64,000 bases of DNA from Bacteroidales bacterium (lineage in GTDB: Bacteria > Bacteroidota > Bacteroidia > Bacteroidales > UBA10428). The translations under genes and the position numbers were made by a program. Below, piece after piece: positions 17,357 to 28,376 of this stretch. The stretch spans positions 1-64,000 of the forward strand of contig JAFGOZ010000535.1 in NCBI GenBank assembly GCA_016926235.1. The letters run 5' to 3'. The notes under the pieces are model-generated. The model made no database searches. It was not told the DNA's origin and saw only the letters and a list, made by a program, of their open reading frames with translations. How positions within the stretch are numbered: the stretch's first letter is position 1; each line of letters opens with the position of its first letter.

Positions 17357-17731
17357 ATGCCGACAATACAACAATTAGTAAGAAAGGGAAGGAGCAAATT
17401 GGTAGATAAAAGTAAAGCTCCGGCCTTAGATTCATGCCCACAAAGAAGGGGAGTATGCGTGCGTGTATATACCACCACGCCTAAGAAACCTAACTCAGCA
17501 ATGAGGAAGGTAGCAAGGGTTAGGCTTACAAACCAGAAAGAAGTGAATGCTTATATTCCTGGTGAAGGTCATAACTTGCAGGAGCACTCTATTGTGTTGA
17601 TAAGAGGAGGCAGGGTTAAGGATTTGCCTGGTGTGCGTTACCACCTGATACGTGGAGCTCTTGATACTTCTGGTGTTGAGGGACGTACGCAAAGGAGATC
17701 AAAGTATGGTGCAAAAAGACCTAAGAAGTAG
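17357..17731 (+). CDS. rpsL: 30S ribosomal protein S12
   Basis: S12 sits at the decoding centre of the small subunit and controls accuracy of tRNA selection. The 124 residues match the family end to end. The loop [10 protein letters not shown] keeps the Lys that is changed in streptomycin-resistant mutants, and [13 protein letters not shown] is intact, so the sequence is of the streptomycin-sensitive type. It is the first gene of the cluster, about 45 bases after its promoter, and is followed 22 bp later by rpsG. Confidence 0.98.
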   Translation: MPTIQQLVRKGRSKLVDKSKAPALDSCPQRRGVCVRVYTTTPKKPNSAMRKVARVRLTNQKEVNAYIPGEGHNLQEHSIVLIRGGRVKDLPGVRYHLIRGALDTSGVEGRTQRRSKYGAKRPKK

Positions 17732-17753
17732 AAAATATATAATATAATATATT

Positions 17754-18224
17754 ATGAGAAAAAGGACACCAAAGAAAAGGATATTGCTTCCTGATCCAAA
17801 ATTTAACGATACTCTGGTAACAAGGTTTGTAAACAACCTTATGCTTAATGGCAAGAAAAGTGTTGCACTTAAGTCTTTTTATGAGGCAATGGATATTGTA
17901 GCTTCAAAAATTAAAGACCAGGAACCGTTGGAAGTTTGGAAAAAGGCTTTGGATAATGTAACCCCACAGGTTGAAGTAAAGAGTAGAAGGGTTGGAGGAG
18001 CAACATTTCAGGTTCCTATGGAAGTACGTGCTGACAGAAAGGTGGCTATTAGCATGAAAAACATTATAAGCTTTGCAAAAAAGCGTCCCGGCAAATCGAT
18101 GGGCGAAAAACTTGCAGGTGAAATTATGTCAGCTTTCAACGAAGAAGGAGGAGCATATAAAAAGAAAGAAGAAACACACAGGATGGCTGAAGCAAACAAA
18201 GCATTTGCTCATTTCAGGTTCTAA
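17754..18224 (+). CDS. rpsG: 30S ribosomal protein S7
   Basis: S7 nucleates assembly of the 30S head and contacts E-site tRNA. The 156-residue sequence is of normal length, with the conserved start MRKRTPKKR and the signature near [11 protein letters not shown] and [16 protein letters not shown]. It lies second in the str operon, 22 bp after rpsL and about 50 bp before fusA. In other bacteria S7 represses this operon by binding its mRNA; no obvious binding structure was identified here. Confidence 0.98.
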   Translation: MRKRTPKKRILLPDPKFNDTLVTRFVNNLMLNGKKSVALKSFYEAMDIVASKIKDQEPLEVWKKALDNVTPQVEVKSRRVGGATFQVPMEVRADRKVAISMKNIISFAKKRPGKSMGEKLAGEIMSAFNEEGGAYKKKEETHRMAEANKAFAHFRF

Positions 18225-18276
18225 CCTGTATAAAATATTAATGATTAAATATAGTTGCACTAGCTGATAATTAGTG

Positions 18277-20385
18277 ATGAAAGAGGATTTGAAGAATACG
18301 AGAAACATTGGCATCATGGCACATATTGATGCCGGTAAGACAACCACGACAGAGAGAATTCTGTTCTATACAGGAAAGCTGCATCGGATGGGTGAGGTTC
18401 ATGATGGAGCAGCTACAATGGATTGGATGGATCAGGAGCAGGAAAGAGGAATCACAATCACTTCTGCCGCAACAACAACTTATTGGCAATATAAGGATCA
18501 GGATTACAAAATCAACATAATTGACACCCCGGGTCACGTTGACTTTACCGTTGAGGTTGAAAGGTCACTTCGTGTACTGGATGGTGCGGTTGCTGTTTTT
18601 TGTGCCGTAGGAGGCGTTGAGCCACAATCAGAAACAGTGTGGAGACAAGCTGAAAAGTATAATGTACCCAGAATAGCATTCATTAATAAAATGGATAGAA
18701 CCGGTGCTGACTTTTTCAGTGTTGTTAATGAAATGAAAACCAAGCTGGGTGCGAATCCTGTACCATTACAAATACCTCTGGGTGCTGAAGATAAATTTAC
18801 AGGAATTATCGATTTGATTGAGCGCAAGGCAATTGTTTGGATGGCAGATAAAGAACTGGGAATGAAATATGAATATATTGATGTTCCTGAAGATATGATT
18901 GATGTTACCGAAGAATGGAGAGAAAAGTTAGTGGAAGCCGTTTGTGAATCTGATGATGATTTACTGGAAAGATTTTTTGAGGACCGCACATCCATTACTG
19001 TGGAGGAATTTATGGAAGCTACACGTAAGGCTACAATCAGCAGAATAATTGTTCCTGTATTTTGTGGTGCGGCATTCAAGAATAAAGGAATACAAAGATT
19101 ATTGGATGGTATCGTAAGTCTTTTGCCTAGTCCTCTTGATATTGGTGAGGTTACAGGCATTCATCCTCATACACATAAAGAAATATCCCGCCAGCCAGAT
19201 TCTGATGAACCTTTTGCTGCTTTAGCATTTAAAATTGCAACGGATCCATATGTTGGAAGACTTGCATTTCTGCGTGTATACTCTGGTGTTCTCGAAGCCG
19301 GGATGAGTGTATTTAATACGCGTACGCAGGGTAGAGACAGGATTAACAGGCTGTACAGAATGCATGCAAACAAACAATTGCCACTTGAAAGCGTTGAAGC
19401 AGGAGATATTTGTGCGGCAGTTGGCTTTAAGGATATAAAAACAGGGGATACACTCTGTGATATTAAACAACCCATTTCACTTGAATCAATGGACTTCCCG
19501 GAACCAGTTATCGGTATAGCTATCGAACCTAAAACTCAAAAAGAAATTGATAAATTAAGTATAGCTCTTGGTAAACTTGCTGAAGAAGATCCAACTTTCC
19601 GGGTAAAAACAGATGAAGACACAGGTCAAACTATTATTCGTGGTATGGGCGAACTTCATTTGGAAGTATTAATTGAGCGTTTACGCAGGGAATTTGGAGT
19701 AGATTGTAATATTGGACAACCGCAGGTTACCTATAAAGAAGCAATTACCAAAATTGTTCAACATCGTGAGGTATTCAAGAAACAAACAGGAGGTAGAGGA
19801 AAATTTGCTGATATTGAAGTCCGTATTTCTCCTGTTGATGAAGGAATGAAAGGATTACAATTTATCAATTCAGTAAAAGGAGGTAACATACCAAAAGAAT
19901 ATATTCCTTCTGTTGAGAAAGGATTTAAAGAAGCAATGCGAAATGGAGTATTGGCCAGTTATGCAGTAGATAATTTAAAGGTAGAATTATTAGATGGTTC
20001 ATACCATCCGGTTGATTCAGATTCCTTATCTTTTGAAATAGCTGCACGCCAAGCATTTAAGAAGGCATGTAAAAATGCTAATCCAGTATTGCTTGAACCT
20101 GTTATGGCTGCTGAAGTGGTAACTCCTGAAGAGTATATGGGTGACATTATTTCCGATTTTAACCGCAGAAGAGGAAAGGTTGAAGGAATGGAATCAAAAG
20201 CTGGAGCAAGGGTTATCAAAGCGAAAGTACCCCTGGCCGAGCAGTTTGGATATGTAACAGCTTTAAGAACCATAACATCGGGCAGAGCAACTTCGACTAT
20301 GGAGTTCTCGCATTATGAAGAAGTTCCGACTGAACTGGCAAAAGAAGTATTAGAAAAAATTCAGGGAAAATCAGTATTTGTTTAA
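18277..20385 (+). CDS. fusA: Elongation factor G, canonical
   Basis: The translocase GTPase that moves tRNAs and mRNA after peptide-bond formation. It has 702 residues from ATG 18277; a GTG directly before it at 18274 is less likely. All GTPase motifs are canonical: AHIDAGKT (15-22), RGITI (58-62), DTPGH (83-87, catalytic His87) and NKMD (137-140). Domain IV carries [12 protein letters not shown]. It lies between rpsG and rpsJ. tuf, which follows fusA in many bacteria, is missing from this position. It serves as the internal comparison for the aberrant EF-G paralogue at 7429-9585. Confidence 0.98.
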   Translation: MKEDLKNTRNIGIMAHIDAGKTTTTERILFYTGKLHRMGEVHDGAATMDWMDQEQERGITITSAATTTYWQYKDQDYKINIIDTPGHVDFTVEVERSLRVLDGAVAVFCAVGGVEPQSETVWRQAEKYNVPRIAFINKMDRTGADFFSVVNEMKTKLGANPVPLQIPLGAEDKFTGIIDLIERKAIVWMADKELGMKYEYIDVPEDMIDVTEEWREKLVEAVCESDDDLLERFFEDRTSITVEEFMEATRKATISRIIVPVFCGAAFKNKGIQRLLDGIVSLLPSPLDIGEVTGIHPHTHKEISRQPDSDEPFAALAFKIATDPYVGRLAFLRVYSGVLEAGMSVFNTRTQGRDRINRLYRMHANKQLPLESVEAGDICAAVGFKDIKTGDTLCDIKQPISLESMDFPEPVIGIAIEPKTQKEIDKLSIALGKLAEEDPTFRVKTDEDTGQTIIRGMGELHLEVLIERLRREFGVDCNIGQPQVTYKEAITKIVQHREVFKKQTGGRGKFADIEVRISPVDEGMKGLQFINSVKGGNIPKEYIPSVEKGFKEAMRNGVLASYAVDNLKVELLDGSYHPVDSDSLSFEIAARQAFKKACKNANPVLLEPVMAAEVVTPEEYMGDIISDFNRRRGKVEGMESKAGARVIKAKVPLAEQFGYVTALRTITSGRATSTMEFSHYEEVPTELAKEVLEKIQGKSVFV

Positions 20386-20398
20386 TTATATTTAAATA

Positions 20399-20704
20399 AT
20401 GAGTCAGAAAATTAGAATAAAATTGAAATCATACGATCACAACCTGGTTGATAAATCAGCTGAGAAGATCGTTAAAACTGTAAAATCTACAGGTGCGGTA
20501 GTTAGTGGTCCTATTCCACTTCCAACACACAAGAGAATTTACACGGTTTTGCGTTCTACTTTTGTGAATAAAAAATCCAGAGAGCAATACCAGTTGTGTT
20601 CCTATAAACGATTGATGGATATTTATAGCTCTACTCCTAAAACAATTGATGCACTTATGAAGCTTGAATTACCTAGTGGAGTGGAAGTTGAAATTAAAGT
20701 ATAA
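20399..20704 (+). CDS. rpsJ: 30S ribosomal protein S10
   Basis: S10 is a 3' head protein of the 30S subunit and, with NusB, also takes part in antitermination. The 101 residues include the conserved [15 protein letters not shown] start and the [17 protein letters not shown] loop. It directly follows fusA (13 bp), joining the str and S10 operons without an intervening tuf or promoter-like sequence. rplC follows 18 bp later. Confidence 0.98.
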   Translation: MSQKIRIKLKSYDHNLVDKSAEKIVKTVKSTGAVVSGPIPLPTHKRIYTVLRSTFVNKKSREQYQLCSYKRLMDIYSSTPKTIDALMKLELPSGVEVEIKV

Positions 20705-20722
20705 TAAGAAAAACTTGATATA

Positions 20723-21340
20723 ATGCCAGGATTAATTGGAAAAAAAATAGGTATGACCTCTATTTTCGATCAGGACGGTAAAAATGTTGCCTGTACTGTA
20801 CTCGAAGTTGGACCTTGCGTGGTTTCTCAAGTCAGAACGATGGAAAAGGATGGCTACAAAGCTATTCAGATTTCATTTGATGAGAAAAAGGAAAAGCATG
20901 CGACTAAGGCCATGATAGGTCATTTTAAGAAAGCCAATACTACACCTAAAAAGAAGGTTACCGAGTTGAAAAAATTCATCTTGGATTGGAAATTAGGAGA
21001 TGTAATTACAGTTGATTACTTTAAAGACGCTCCATGGGTAGATGTAAAAGCATATACTAAAGGAAAAGGTTTTCAAGGTGTTGTTAAAAGGCATGGCTTC
21101 AGTGGTGTTAACGATGCAACTCATGGTCAGCATAACAGAAACAGGGCTCCTGGTTCATTAGGAGCATCATCATATCCTTCACGTGTATTTAAGGGTATGA
21201 GAATGGCTGGTCGTGATGGCGGCAAAATGGTTAAAACACTAAATCTTAAGGTGATGAAAATATTACCTGAAAACAATGTAATGCTTGTAAAGGGATCAGT
21301 TCCCGGAGCTAATGGATCATATGTAATAGTCGAGAAATAA
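20723..21340 (+). CDS. rplC: 50S ribosomal protein L3
   Basis: L3 is an early-assembly 50S protein whose central loop reaches the peptidyl transferase centre. The 205 residues carry the start [17 protein letters not shown] and the signature [22 protein letters not shown] (residues about 127-148, given in part), including the Gln that is methylated by PrmB in other bacteria. The stop codon overlaps the rplD ATG by one base (TAATG), implying coupled translation. Confidence 0.98.
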   Translation: MPGLIGKKIGMTSIFDQDGKNVACTVLEVGPCVVSQVRTMEKDGYKAIQISFDEKKEKHATKAMIGHFKKANTTPKKKVTELKKFILDWKLGDVITVDYFKDAPWVDVKAYTKGKGFQGVVKRHGFSGVNDATHGQHNRNRAPGSLGASSYPSRVFKGMRMAGRDGGKMVKTLNLKVMKILPENNVMLVKGSVPGANGSYVIVEK

Positions 21341-21966
21341 TGGAAATATCAGTATTTAACATATCAGGAAAAGATACCGGTAAAAAGGTACAATTGGAAG
21401 ATTCAATATTTAATATTGAGCCCAATGATCATGCTATTTATCTTGACGTAAAACAATATCTGGCAAATAACAGACAAGGTACACACAAAGCCAAAGAAAG
21501 AGCTGAAGTTGCCGGAAGTACACGTAAGATTAAAAGACAAAAAGGAACAGGTACAGCCAGAGCTGGTAGTATTAAGTCTCCTGTATTCAGAGGTGGTGGA
21601 AGAGTTTTTGGACCACGTCCACGTGATTATCACTTCAAATTGAATAAAAAGCTGAAAAAACTTGCCAGAAAATCTGCTTTATCTTATAAAGCGATAAATC
21701 AGGAATTATTCATTATTGAAGATTTCAAGATGGATAATCCAAAAACCAAAGAATTTGCAGCTATCAGGAATAGTCTGAAAATTGACAACAAAAAGTCACT
21801 TTTGGTTTTATCCGAACCAAATAAAAACATATATTTGTCGTCCAGAAATTTACAGGGTTCTAAAGTAGTTTCTATTTCAGAATTAAATACATATGATATC
21901 ATGAATTCTTCAGCTTTAATGCTAGTTGAGAGTTCAATTGATATTTTAAATAAAACAATGCAATAA
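21340..21966 (+). CDS. rplD: 50S ribosomal protein L4
   Basis: L4 lines the nascent peptide tunnel; its extended loop is a site of macrolide-resistance changes. The 208 residues include the loop [13 protein letters not shown] and [13 protein letters not shown] in normal form. It overlaps rplC and rplW by one base at each end (TAATG junctions). In E. coli L4 represses the S10 operon; whether that holds here cannot be judged from sequence. Confidence 0.98.
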   Translation: MEISVFNISGKDTGKKVQLEDSIFNIEPNDHAIYLDVKQYLANNRQGTHKAKERAEVAGSTRKIKRQKGTGTARAGSIKSPVFRGGGRVFGPRPRDYHFKLNKKLKKLARKSALSYKAINQELFIIEDFKMDNPKTKEFAAIRNSLKIDNKKSLLVLSEPNKNIYLSSRNLQGSKVVSISELNTYDIMNSSALMLVESSIDILNKTMQ

Positions 21967-22256
21967 TGAGCATATTGATTAAACCATTAGTAACAGAGAA
22001 AGCGACTGCTCAAAGCGAGAATTTGAATATGTATGGCTTTTTGGTAGAACAAACAGCAAACAAAATTCAAATTAAAAAAGCCGTTGAGGAGCTATATGGA
22101 GTAAAGGTTGCCTCTGTGAATACCATACGGTATGGCGGTAAAAACCGTTCAAGATATACCAAATCGGGAGTGATTAGTGGTAGGACTAAATCATTTAAAA
22201 AAGCAATAGTAACACTTCCCAAGGGGGAAAGTATTGATTTCTTTAGCAATATTTAA
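21966..22256 (+). CDS. rplW: 50S ribosomal protein L23
   Basis: L23 lies at the tunnel exit and is the docking site for signal recognition particle and trigger factor. The 96 residues show [11 protein letters not shown] at the start and the [14 protein letters not shown] segment. The short hairpin form is typical for Bacteroidota. It overlaps rplD by one base and is followed 5 bp later by rplB. Confidence 0.98.
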   Translation: MSILIKPLVTEKATAQSENLNMYGFLVEQTANKIQIKKAVEELYGVKVASVNTIRYGGKNRSRYTKSGVISGRTKSFKKAIVTLPKGESIDFFSNI

Positions 22257-22261
22257 ATAAA

Positions 22262-23086
22262 ATGGCAGTAAGAAAATATAAACCTGTAACACCAGGACAA
22301 AGACATAAGTTGATTTCAACTTTTGAGGAGATAACAACATCTAAACCTGAGAAGTCTTTGTTAATACCCGTGAAAAAATCAGGGGGTAGGAACAATACCG
22401 GTAAAATGACCATGCGCTACATTGGTGGTGGACATAAGAAAAAATACAGGGTAATAGACTTTATGAGGAATAAAGATGGCGTGTCTGCAACCATAAAAAC
22501 TATTGAATACGATCCAAACCGTACTGCAAGGATCGCATTAGTGGAATACGAAGATGGAATTAAAAAATACATCATTGCTCCTAATGGTTTAAAAGTTGGT
22601 GATAAGATCATGTCAGGAACAGGCGTTGCCCCTGAAGTCGGTAATGCACTTACTTTAGCAGAAATTCCTTTGGGAACAGTAGTACATAATATTGAGTTGC
22701 ACCCTGGCAAAGGCGGTGTTTTAGCCAGAAGTGCCGGATCTTATGCACAATTGGTTGCAAGAGATGGTAAATATGCTATTATTAAATTGCCATCAGGTGA
22801 ATCCAGAATGATTCTTATTACATGCCGTGCAACTGTAGGAACGGTTTCAAACTCTGACCATTCAATTGAAAAATCTGGTAAAGCAGGTAGATCAAGATGG
22901 CAAGGTAGAAGACCAAGAGTACGTGGTGTTGTTATGAACCCTGTTGATCACCCAATGGGTGGTGGTGAAGGCAGGGCTTCAGGTGGACACCCACGTTCAA
23001 GAAAAGGTTTGATTGCAAAAGGTAAACAAACCAGATCTAAGAAGAAGCATTCAAATAAATTTATCGTTGAAAGAAGGAAAAAATAA
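22262..23086 (+). CDS. rplB: 50S ribosomal protein L2
   Basis: L2 is a core protein needed for subunit association and peptidyl transfer. The 274 residues are of standard length. The universally conserved His region near the C-terminus is intact ([16 protein letters not shown]), as is [19 protein letters not shown] near residue 45. It stands between rplW and rpsS with 5-6 bp gaps. Confidence 0.98.
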   Translation: MAVRKYKPVTPGQRHKLISTFEEITTSKPEKSLLIPVKKSGGRNNTGKMTMRYIGGGHKKKYRVIDFMRNKDGVSATIKTIEYDPNRTARIALVEYEDGIKKYIIAPNGLKVGDKIMSGTGVAPEVGNALTLAEIPLGTVVHNIELHPGKGGVLARSAGSYAQLVARDGKYAIIKLPSGESRMILITCRATVGTVSNSDHSIEKSGKAGRSRWQGRRPRVRGVVMNPVDHPMGGGEGRASGGHPRSRKGLIAKGKQTRSKKKHSNKFIVERRKK

Positions 23087-23092
23087 TATATT

Positions 23093-23359
23093 ATGAGCCG
23101 ATCATTAAAAAAAGGACCATTTATCGATTTTAAACTCGAGAAGAGAGTACTCGAAATGAATGAGGGTGGAAAGAAACAGGTAGTTAAAACCTGGTCAAGA
23201 CGTTCAGTTATTTCACCTGATTTTGTTGGACATACTATTGCTGTGCATAACGGGAATAAATTCATCCCTGTTTACGTAACTGAAAACATGGTTGGTCATA
23301 AACTTGGCGAATTTGCACCTACTCGTATCTTTAGAGGTCATGGTGGTAAACAAAAATAG
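23093..23359 (+). CDS. rpsS: 30S ribosomal protein S19
   Basis: S19 forms part of the 30S head and bridges to the 50S subunit. The 88 residues contain the family signature [20 protein letters not shown] at the C-terminal side, and SLKKGPFID at the start. It follows rplB by 6 bp and precedes rplV by 27 bp in the usual S10-operon order. Confidence 0.98.
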   Translation: MSRSLKKGPFIDFKLEKRVLEMNEGGKKQVVKTWSRRSVISPDFVGHTIAVHNGNKFIPVYVTENMVGHKLGEFAPTRIFRGHGGKQK

Positions 23360-23386
23360 TATAGAACGAAAAATTACTAAATAATC

Positions 23387-23830
23387 ATGGGAGCAAGAAA
23401 AAGACAAAGAGCTAACCAACGAAAAGAAGAGAACAAAGCTCAATATTATGCAATATTGAGGGATTGTCCTACATCTCCACGTAAAATGAGGCTGATAGCT
23501 GATATGATTCGTGGCGTTGAAGTTAATAAAGCTCTTGATATGCTTAAATATAATCCTAAGGAAGCATCAAGAAAAGTTGAAAAACTTCTATTGTCAGCAA
23601 TTGCAAACTGGCAAGCTAAAAATGAAGGATCAAGAATTGAAGATGCTCAGTTATTTGTGGGTGAAATATTTGTTGATCAGGGAAGAACACTGAAAAGATT
23701 CCAGCCTGCACCTCAAGGAAGGGCTCATAGAATTAGAAAGAGGTCTAATCATGTAACCATATTTTTAGACGATCTTAATAATTACAAAGAACAATTAGAA
23801 GAAGTACAAACAAATCAAGACGATAATTAA
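23387..23830 (+). CDS. rplV: 50S ribosomal protein L22
   Basis: L22 borders the exit tunnel, and its beta-hairpin is a macrolide-resistance site. At 147 residues it is longer than the common 110-residue form. A basic N-terminal stretch ([16 protein letters not shown]) precedes the core, and a short acidic tail follows [11 protein letters not shown]. Such extensions are usual in this phylum. It overlaps rpsC by one base. Confidence 0.97.
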   Translation: MGARKRQRANQRKEENKAQYYAILRDCPTSPRKMRLIADMIRGVEVNKALDMLKYNPKEASRKVEKLLLSAIANWQAKNEGSRIEDAQLFVGEIFVDQGRTLKRFQPAPQGRAHRIRKRSNHVTIFLDDLNNYKEQLEEVQTNQDDN

Positions 23831-24525
23831 TGGGACAAAAAGCAAATCCAATATCAAACCGTTTAGGTATTATTAAAGGATGGGACTCCAACTGGTATGG
23901 TGGACGTTTCTATGCCGGGAAATTATACGAGGATACAAAAATTCGCGAATACCTGAATGCACGTTTGGCTAAGGCCAGTATTTCAAAGATTATCATTGAA
24001 AGAACACTTAAGCTTATAACCGTAACTGTAAATACTGCCAGACCTGGTATTATTATTGGTAAAGGTGGTCAGGAAGTTGATAAACTTAAGGAAGAATTAA
24101 AAAAGATAACCAACAAAGAAGTGCAGATCAACATTTACGAGGTGAAAAGACCTGAGTTGGATGCCACAATTGTGGGAAATAATATAGCTCGTCAGATTGA
24201 AGGTAAAATATCCTACAGGAGAGCAATTAAAATGGCTATTTCCTCAACCATGCGGATGGGAGCAGAAGGTATCAAGGTTTTGATATCAGGTCGTTTGGGA
24301 GGTGCTGAAATGGCTCGTTCAGAAATGTACAAAGAAGGAAGGACACCTTTGCACACACTTCGTGCCGACATTGATTATGCCAGCTGTGAAGCTCACACGA
24401 AAGTTGGTGTTATCGGTGTAAAAGTATGGATTTGTAATGGCGAGATATATGGTAAGCGCGACCTTTCTCCAAATATTGGAGTAAAAAGCGGCAAGCAAAA
24501 AGGATTTAAGAAAAGAAGAAAATAA
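23830..24525 (+). CDS. rpsC: 30S ribosomal protein S3
   Basis: S3 guards the mRNA entry channel and has helicase activity with S4. The 231 residues contain the KH domain ([20 protein letters not shown], about residues 73-92) and the C-terminal signature region ([14 protein letters not shown]). The C-terminus is basic ([10 protein letters not shown]). Its start overlaps the rplV stop and it is followed 16 bp later by rplP. Confidence 0.98.
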   Translation: MGQKANPISNRLGIIKGWDSNWYGGRFYAGKLYEDTKIREYLNARLAKASISKIIIERTLKLITVTVNTARPGIIIGKGGQEVDKLKEELKKITNKEVQINIYEVKRPELDATIVGNNIARQIEGKISYRRAIKMAISSTMRMGAEGIKVLISGRLGGAEMARSEMYKEGRTPLHTLRADIDYASCEAHTKVGVIGVKVWICNGEIYGKRDLSPNIGVKSGKQKGFKKRRK

Positions 24526-24541
24526 TATAAAATAGAAAGCA

Positions 24542-24970
24542 ATGTTACAACCAAAAAAGACAAAGTTTAGAAGGCGTCAAAAAGGCAGGATGAAAGGTAA
24601 TGCCCAACGCGGAAACCAACTTGCATTTGGTTCATTTGGCATCAAAGTTTTGGATTCTGCATGGCTTACTGGTCGCCAGATTGAAGCTGCTCGTCAGGCC
24701 GTAACACGCTATATGAAACGTGAAGGACAAATCTGGATCAGGGTATTTCCTGATAAACCGATAACTAAGAAGCCAGCGGAAGTAAGGATGGGTAAAGGTA
24801 AGGGTGCTCCGGAAGGATTTGTATGCCCGGTTACTCCAGGACGCATTATTATTGAAGCAGAAGGTGTACCTTTTGAAGTAGCTAAGGAAGCTTTAAGACT
24901 TGCAGCTCAAAAACTTCCTGTGCCAACTAAATTTATCGTAAGACACGATTATGTTGAACAGTCAAACTAA
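24542..24970 (+). CDS. rplP: 50S ribosomal protein L16
   Basis: L16 helps shape the A-site of the 50S subunit. The 142 residues carry the start [19 protein letters not shown] and the family signatures [16 protein letters not shown] and [13 protein letters not shown]. Both are unaltered. It lies between rpsC and rpmC, six bases before the latter. Confidence 0.98.
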   Translation: MLQPKKTKFRRRQKGRMKGNAQRGNQLAFGSFGIKVLDSAWLTGRQIEAARQAVTRYMKREGQIWIRVFPDKPITKKPAEVRMGKGKGAPEGFVCPVTPGRIIIEAEGVPFEVAKEALRLAAQKLPVPTKFIVRHDYVEQSN

Positions 24971-24976
24971 ATTTTC

Positions 24977-25192
24977 ATGAAAAGCGCAGAATTACAGGGT
25001 TTAACAATGCAGGAATTGCTTGAGAGAATTGACAATGAAAAGGTGTTTTTGGTGAAGCAAAAACTTAACCATGCAGTTTCTCCACTCGATAATCCTTTAA
25101 AGATTAAAGAAACCCGGAAGAACATTGCAAAACTTCTTACTGAACTAAGAAGAAGACAGCTTCAGGAAGCAGTAAATAAACAAGCTAATTAA
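24977..25192 (+). CDS. rpmC: 50S ribosomal protein L29
   Basis: L29 is a small helical-hairpin protein near the tunnel exit beside L23. The 71 residues show KSAELQGLTMQELLERI at the start and the RRNIAKLLTEL-like segment (ETRKNIAKLLTELRRRQ). Gaps of six bases separate it from rplP and rpsQ. Confidence 0.96.
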   Translation: MKSAELQGLTMQELLERIDNEKVFLVKQKLNHAVSPLDNPLKIKETRKNIAKLLTELRRRQLQEAVNKQAN

Positions 25193-25198
25193 TGACCA

Positions 25199-25459
25199 AT
25201 GGAACATACAAGAAATTTAAGAAGAGAAAAGATCGGTACTGTTGTCAGTAATAAAATGCAAAAATCAATTGTCATTGCTGTCAAAAGGAAAATCAAACAT
25301 CCTATATATGGTAAGTTTGTGAATAAAACTTCCAAGTTTGTTGCACATGATGAAGAAAATTCATGCAACATCGGTGATGTAGTTCGCATAATGGAAACCA
25401 GGCCATTAAGCAAGAGAAAAAACTGGAGACTAATTGAAATAATCGAAAGAGCTAAATAG
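25199..25459 (+). CDS. rpsQ: 30S ribosomal protein S17
   Basis: S17 is a primary 16S rRNA-binding protein of the 30S body with an OB fold. The 86 residues contain [20 protein letters not shown] and the signature [20 protein letters not shown]. Normal length; it sits between rpmC and rplN. Confidence 0.98.
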   Translation: MEHTRNLRREKIGTVVSNKMQKSIVIAVKRKIKHPIYGKFVNKTSKFVAHDEENSCNIGDVVRIMETRPLSKRKNWRLIEIIERAK

Positions 25460-25461
25460 TC

Positions 25462-25827
25462 ATGATACAACAAGAAAGTAGATTAGCTGTTGCAGATAAC
25501 AGCGGTGCAAAAGAAGTACTTTGTATAAGAGTACTTGGAGGCACCCGGAAAAAATATGCCACTATTGGCGACAAAATAGTCGTGACAGTGAAAAGTGCCA
25601 TCCCGGGTGGTGAAATGAAAAAAGGTACAGTTTCCAAAGCGGTTGTTGTACGCACTAAAAAAGAAGTAAGAAGGAACGATGGCTCTTACATACGCTTTGA
25701 TGACAATGCTGTAGTGTTGCTTAATCAAGCTGAAGAAATGAGAGGAACACGTATTTTTGGACCAGTAGCCAGAGAATTGCGTGACAAGTATATGAAAATA
25801 ATATCTTTAGCACCTGAAGTGTTATAA
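25462..25827 (+). CDS. rplN: 50S ribosomal protein L14
   Basis: L14 forms inter-subunit bridges and is the binding site of the silencing factor RsfS. The 121 residues include [19 protein letters not shown] at the start and the [13 protein letters not shown] signature. It begins two bases after the rpsQ stop, so translation is probably coupled. Confidence 0.98.
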   Translation: MIQQESRLAVADNSGAKEVLCIRVLGGTRKKYATIGDKIVVTVKSAIPGGEMKKGTVSKAVVVRTKKEVRRNDGSYIRFDDNAVVLLNQAEEMRGTRIFGPVARELRDKYMKIISLAPEVL

Positions 25828-25838
25828 AAAGTAATAAA

Positions 25839-26162
25839 ATGAGTACAAAATTGCATATAAAGAAGGGTGACATGGTATATGTCAATACCGGAGAATATAA
25901 GGGACAAAAAGGAAGGGTTCTGGAGGTTCTGATAAGCAAAAAAAGAGCTATTGTTGAAGGTATCAACATGGTTTCGAAGCATACTAAACCAAATGCAACT
26001 AACCCTGACGGAGGTATCATAAAAAAAGAAGCTCCGGTACATATTTCCAATCTCAATCTGTTGGATCCTTCAACAGGAGAAGCAACAAGAATAGGAAGAA
26101 AATTAAATTCTGATAAAAAACTGGTTCGCTATTCAAAAAAATCAGGAGAGGAGATTAAATAA
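25839..26162 (+). CDS. rplX: 50S ribosomal protein L24
   Basis: L24 starts 50S assembly by binding the 5' end of 23S rRNA. The 107-residue protein has the KOW motif ([20 protein letters not shown], residues about 8-27) and the [13 protein letters not shown] block. The stop shares one base with the rplE ATG. Confidence 0.97.
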   Translation: MSTKLHIKKGDMVYVNTGEYKGQKGRVLEVLISKKRAIVEGINMVSKHTKPNATNPDGGIIKKEAPVHISNLNLLDPSTGEATRIGRKLNSDKKLVRYSKKSGEEIK

Positions 26163-26719
26163 TGGAAGCTTACGTACCATCATATAAGACAAAATACTAC
26201 GAAGAAGTAGTTCCTGCATTAATGAAGGAATTCAACTATAAAACGGTGATGCAGGTGCCCAGGTTGAAAAAAATTGTTATCAATCAGGGTGTTGGACAAG
26301 CTGTAGCAGATAAAAAGCTTATCGATAATGCACAGAATGAACTTTCATCGATTGCAGGACAAAAAGCAGTTCAAACTGTTGCAACTAAAGATATCTCAAA
26401 CTTTAAGTTGAGAAAGAAAATGCCTATTGGTGTAAAGGTTACCCTTAGAAAGGAAAGAATGTATGAATTTCTTGAAAGATTATCAAGGGTTGCTTTACCA
26501 AGGATCAGAGATTTTCGTGGAATAAACAGCAAGCTTGACGGACGAGGTAATTACACATTAGGTATTACCGAACAAATCATCTTCCCGGAGATTGATATTG
26601 ACAAAGTAAGTAAAATATTAGGTATGGAAATTACCTTCGTGACTTCTGCAAATACTGATGAAGAAGGATTTGCGTTGTTGAAGGAATTCGGATTACCTTT
26701 TAAAAATGTTAAAAAATAA
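26162..26719 (+). CDS. rplE: 50S ribosomal protein L5
   Basis: L5 binds 5S rRNA and contacts P-site tRNA in the central protuberance. The 185 residues contain [18 protein letters not shown] and the C-terminal [14 protein letters not shown] block. It overlaps rplX by one base and ends four bases before the rpsN ATG. Confidence 0.98.
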   Translation: MEAYVPSYKTKYYEEVVPALMKEFNYKTVMQVPRLKKIVINQGVGQAVADKKLIDNAQNELSSIAGQKAVQTVATKDISNFKLRKKMPIGVKVTLRKERMYEFLERLSRVALPRIRDFRGINSKLDGRGNYTLGITEQIIFPEIDIDKVSKILGMEITFVTSANTDEEGFALLKEFGLPFKNVKK

Positions 26720-26723
26720 CAGT

Positions 26724-26993
26724 ATGGCAAAGGAATCAATGAAAGCACGCGAAGTGCGCCGTAAAAAACTAGCAGATCAATATGCCGAAAAACGCGCCAG
26801 GCTTAAAGCTGAAGGTGACTATGTTGGACTTAGCCGTCTGCCAAAAAACTCTAATCCTATTAGAATGCATAACAGATGCCAATTAACAGGAAGACCTAAA
26901 GGATATATGAGACAATTTGGCATAAGCAGGATTACCTTCAGGGAAATGGCATCAAAAGGTCTTATACCCGGAGTAACAAAAGCTAGTTGGTAA
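26724..26993 (+). CDS. rpsN: 30S ribosomal protein S14, zinc-free form
   Basis: S14 completes the 30S head. From ATG 26724 it has 89 residues, the long form without the CxxC zinc knuckles; only one Cys is present, in [12 protein letters not shown]. An upstream in-frame ATG at 26706 lies inside rplE and is rejected because the family begins [13 protein letters not shown]. The signature block reads [21 protein letters not shown]. Confidence 0.97.
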   Translation: MAKESMKAREVRRKKLADQYAEKRARLKAEGDYVGLSRLPKNSNPIRMHNRCQLTGRPKGYMRQFGISRITFREMASKGLIPGVTKASW

Positions 26994-27019
26994 AAAGAAA
27001 ACAGGAAAAAACTATAAAT

Positions 27020-27418
27020 ATGGTAACAGATCCAATTGCAGATTATTTAACCAGAATCAGGAATGCCATTATGGCAAAACATAAAATTGTAACTATTCCT
27101 GCTTCTAACATAAAGAAGGAAATAACAAAAATATTGTATGATAAAGGATACATATTGAGTTATAAATTTGAAGAGGATAATAAACAAGGAACTATTAAGA
27201 TAGCTCTAAAGTATAATCCTGAAAACAGAATGCCGGCTATCAAGAAAATCATGAGGGCTAGTAAGCCAGGTTTGAGAAAATATGCTGGTCATGAAGAGAT
27301 TCCAAGAGTTCTTAACGGATTAGGAATTGCAATATTGTCAACTTCAAAAGGAGTTATGACAGATAAAGAAGCGCGTGCCAACAATGTTGGAGGTGAAGTA
27401 TTATGCTATGTTCATTAA
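27020..27418 (+). CDS. rpsH: 30S ribosomal protein S8
   Basis: S8 binds the central domain of 16S rRNA and in other bacteria represses the spc operon. From ATG 27020 it has 132 residues, beginning [16 protein letters not shown]; a TTG further upstream would add an unconserved leader overlapping rpsN. The C-terminal signature [20 protein letters not shown] is intact. Confidence 0.97.
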   Translation: MVTDPIADYLTRIRNAIMAKHKIVTIPASNIKKEITKILYDKGYILSYKFEEDNKQGTIKIALKYNPENRMPAIKKIMRASKPGLRKYAGHEEIPRVLNGLGIAILSTSKGVMTDKEARANNVGGEVLCYVH

Positions 27419-27433
27419 AACAGGAGTTAACAA

Positions 27434-27988
27434 ATGTCACGAATAGGAAAATTACCGATAAATATGCCTGACGGAGTTACAATTGAGGTAAGCAGCAGCA
27501 ACCTCGTAACGGTAAAAGGTAAACTGGGAGAATTATCTCAACAGGTAGATCCGGAAATAAGTGTTAAGGTCGAGGATAACAGCATTGTTGTCACCCGTCC
27601 AACAGACCAAAAAAGGCATAGGGCATTGCATGGTTTGTACAGGGCACTTATCAATAATATGGTAGTGGGTGTTTCTGAAGGATATACTATTCAACAGGAA
27701 TTAGTAGGGGTTGGTTACAGAGCCGAAGCTAAAGGTCAGATATTAGAACTTAACCTCGGGTATTCACACGATATTCACTTTTTGATTCCTCAAGAAGTAA
27801 AAGTTGAGACTGTAACAGAGAGAAGAAGTAACCCAATAATTACGCTTAAAAGCCATGACAAACAATTAATTGGTGTTGTAGCGGCTAAAATAAGGTCACT
27901 TCGCAAGCCTGAACCTTACAAAGGAAAAGGTATACTGTTTGTAGGTGAACAATTAAGAAGAAAAGCTGGTAAATCAGCAAGTGTTTAA
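27434..27988 (+). CDS. rplF: 50S ribosomal protein L6
   Basis: L6 lies near the GTPase-associated centre and the L7/L12 stalk base. The 184 residues start MSRIGKLPINMPDGV and include the C-terminal signature PEPYKGKGILFVGEQLRRKAGK in normal form. It follows rpsH by 15 bp and precedes rplR by 22 bp. Confidence 0.98.
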   Translation: MSRIGKLPINMPDGVTIEVSSSNLVTVKGKLGELSQQVDPEISVKVEDNSIVVTRPTDQKRHRALHGLYRALINNMVVGVSEGYTIQQELVGVGYRAEAKGQILELNLGYSHDIHFLIPQEVKVETVTERRSNPIITLKSHDKQLIGVVAAKIRSLRKPEPYKGKGILFVGEQLRRKAGKSASV

Positions 27989-28010
27989 AAATTGAATAAT
28001 ACTTTTAGTC

Positions 28011-28370
28011 ATGTCACTAACTAAGAGAGAAAGAAGAATTAGAATTAAACAACGGATCCGTAAAGATATTTTCGGTACCCAGGAGCAACCTCGTATGTCA
28101 GTATTTAGGAGTAATAGCCAGATATATGTTCAGTTTATAAATGACATAGATGGAAAAACGCTTTTATCAGTTTCTTCAAAAGAAAAAGAAATTGCAGAAA
28201 AGAAAAAAATAAATAAAACCGAGCAGGCTAAGTTGGTTGGAAAACTTGCCGCTGAAAAATCCAAAGAAATGGGTATTACTACTGTAGTATTCGACAGAAA
28301 TGGATATTTGTATCATGGTAGAGTAAAAAGCCTGGCTGATGCAGCAAGAGAAGGCGGACTTAAATTTTAA
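28011..28370 (+). CDS. rplR: 50S ribosomal protein L18
   Basis: L18 binds 5S rRNA together with L5. The 119 residues have the basic N-terminus ([16 protein letters not shown]), the [16 protein letters not shown] strand and the C-terminal signature [26 protein letters not shown] in pieces. Length and order are as expected. Confidence 0.98.
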   Translation: MSLTKRERRIRIKQRIRKDIFGTQEQPRMSVFRSNSQIYVQFINDIDGKTLLSVSSKEKEIAEKKKINKTEQAKLVGKLAAEKSKEMGITTVVFDRNGYLYHGRVKSLADAAREGGLKF

Positions 28371-28376
28371 TTTATT

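Noticed and set aside
18534..19160. A 208-codon minus-strand open frame opposite fusA.
   Set aside because: It is a shadow of fusA codon usage, with Ser-rich, low-information translation and no independent start signals.
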